Positions 5,797 to 6,164 of a DNA stretch of 6,164 bases are shown one piece after another. The number at the start of each line of letters is the position of its first letter. Position 1 is the first letter of the stretch. The translations under genes were made by a program, and so were the position numbers. The DNA comes from Serpentinimonas sp. (lineage in GTDB: Bacteria; Pseudomonadota; Gammaproteobacteria; Burkholderiales; Burkholderiaceae_C): positions 1 to 6,164 of the forward strand of contig JALOSG010000157.1 in assembly GCA_025458665.1 (NCBI GenBank). The letters run 5' to 3'. Under the pieces are notes generated by a model that searched no databases, had not been told where the DNA came from, and saw nothing but the letters and a program-made list of their open reading frames with translations.

Positions 5797-5817
5797 GTTA
5801 TGCGCTTTTCGCATAAC
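5797..5817. promoter_or_regulatory. LysR-type operator-like inverted repeat upstream of pckG
   Basis: GTTATGCG (5797-5804) and CGCATAAC (5810-5817) are perfect inverted arms separated by CTTTT. An interrupted AT-rich dyad of this size matches the T-N11-A style of LysR-family operators. Its centre is about 52 bases upstream of the predicted transcription start, typical for an activator site. It could also form an RNA hairpin after the HDOD gene, but no T-run follows, so a terminator is less likely. Confidence 0.5.
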
Positions 5818-5823
5818 ATGCTC

Positions 5824-5852
5824 TAGCCAGTTACATACGGGTTTCATAAAAT
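5824..5852 (+). promoter_or_regulatory. Candidate sigma-70 promoter of pckG
   Basis: TAGCCA (5824-5829, four of six) and TAAAAT (5847-5852, five of six) are spaced by exactly 17 bases. The start of transcription would fall near 5859, giving a leader of about 180 bases. The rest of the 5762-6038 intergenic region shows only small stems (for example AACCC at 5924-5928 with GGGTT at 5932-5936) and no recognisable riboswitch or gene. Confidence 0.45.
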
Positions 5853-6027
5853 GCGAGACCCTGGCCACGGCAACCCACGCCGACCGGTCATTCCGCATAC
5901 CCAACGCGGACGCGCTTCCACGGAACCCCACGGGTTTGACGATGGATCTGACAAGCCGTTTGCCGCCCCGCGCTGCCTACTGCCGCAGGGATTCCAGCCG
6001 GTTTTTCACATCCCATTTTTAAACTCT

Positions 6028-6032
6028 GGAGA
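6028..6032 (+). promoter_or_regulatory. Ribosome binding site of pckG
   Basis: GGAGA lies six bases before the ATG at 6039 and supports that start. Confidence 0.75.
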
Positions 6033-6038
6033 CTTCCC

Positions 6039-6164
6039 ATGAACTCACCCATGATGCAGGGCCTCACCGTCAATGCGCCGGCCCACGTCAGGAACGCCCG
6101 CCTCATTGCCTGGGTGGCCGACATGGCCGCGCTGTGCCAGCCCGCACGCATCGAGTGGTGCGAT
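6039..6164 (+). CDS. pckG: Phosphoenolpyruvate carboxykinase (GTP), N-terminal 42 codons only
   Basis: Only the first 42 residues are present; the gene runs off the right edge. The segment MNSPMMQGLTVNAP followed by NARLIAWVADMAAL and IEWCD matches, as I recognise it, the N-terminus of betaproteobacterial GTP-dependent PEP carboxykinase, normally about 610-620 residues long. The enzyme converts oxaloacetate and GTP to phosphoenolpyruvate, the first committed step of gluconeogenesis, in the cytosol. The catalytic residues lie beyond the window, so activity cannot be judged. The start has a good GGAGA ribosome binding site. An operator-like inverted repeat and a candidate promoter lie about 190-240 bases upstream, suggesting regulated expression. 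Confidence 0.8.
   Translation, partial: MNSPMMQGLTVNAPAHVRNARLIAWVADMAALCQPARIEWCD

Overview
The window looks like chromosomal DNA of a GC-rich betaproteobacterium, most likely a member of Burkholderiales close to Comamonadaceae. This rests on the high GC content and codon use, the EpsA-type LuxR regulator, the PEP-CTERM surface protein, and a 3' gene that reads as the GTP-dependent PEP carboxykinase typical of that group. This is recognition by eye, not a database match.

Left part (1-1770): a secreted PEP-CTERM protein (23-751, +) converges on an EpsA-type transcriptional regulator (780-1619, -). The 28-base gap between them, together with the end of epsA, can fold into a strong hairpin. 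EpsA and PEP-CTERM/exosortase genes commonly accompany exopolysaccharide loci in betaproteobacteria. No exosortase or glycosyltransferase lies in this window, so the rest of such a locus would have to be to the left or elsewhere.

Middle part (1620-4812): a 151-base divergent promoter region separates epsA from a rightward three-gene set. This set is a stand-alone cyclic-nucleotide-binding-fold protein without a DNA-binding domain (1771-2313), a bifunctional mannose-1-phosphate guanylyltransferase/mannose-6-phosphate isomerase (manC, 2363-3811) and a UDP-glucose 4-epimerase (galE, 3808-4812). manC and galE overlap by four bases (ATGA). They supply GDP-mannose and UDP-galactose, both precursors of a capsular or extracellular polysaccharide. 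EpsA and the nucleotide-fold protein are plausible regulatory inputs. The 49-base gap before manC holds two perfect hairpins, one of which reaches into the manC ribosome binding site.

Right part (4813-6164): a single HDOD-domain signalling protein (about 4976-5761) with its own candidate promoter, a 277-base intergenic region, and the first 42 codons of pckG (6039 to the window end). The intergenic region carries a perfect 8-bp inverted repeat resembling a LysR-type operator, about 50 bases upstream of the predicted start of transcription. These genes look like general metabolism and signalling, so the polysaccharide-related block probably ends after galE.

The points most worth a second look are a Cys/Gln pair in the PEP-CTERM protein that resembles an internal-thioester adhesin domain, the divergent regulatory region with repeated TTCC boxes, the degenerate effector-free nucleotide-binding fold, the hairpin over the manC ribosome binding site, and the operator-like repeat before pckG. 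No mobile element, CRISPR array, tRNA or rRNA was seen.
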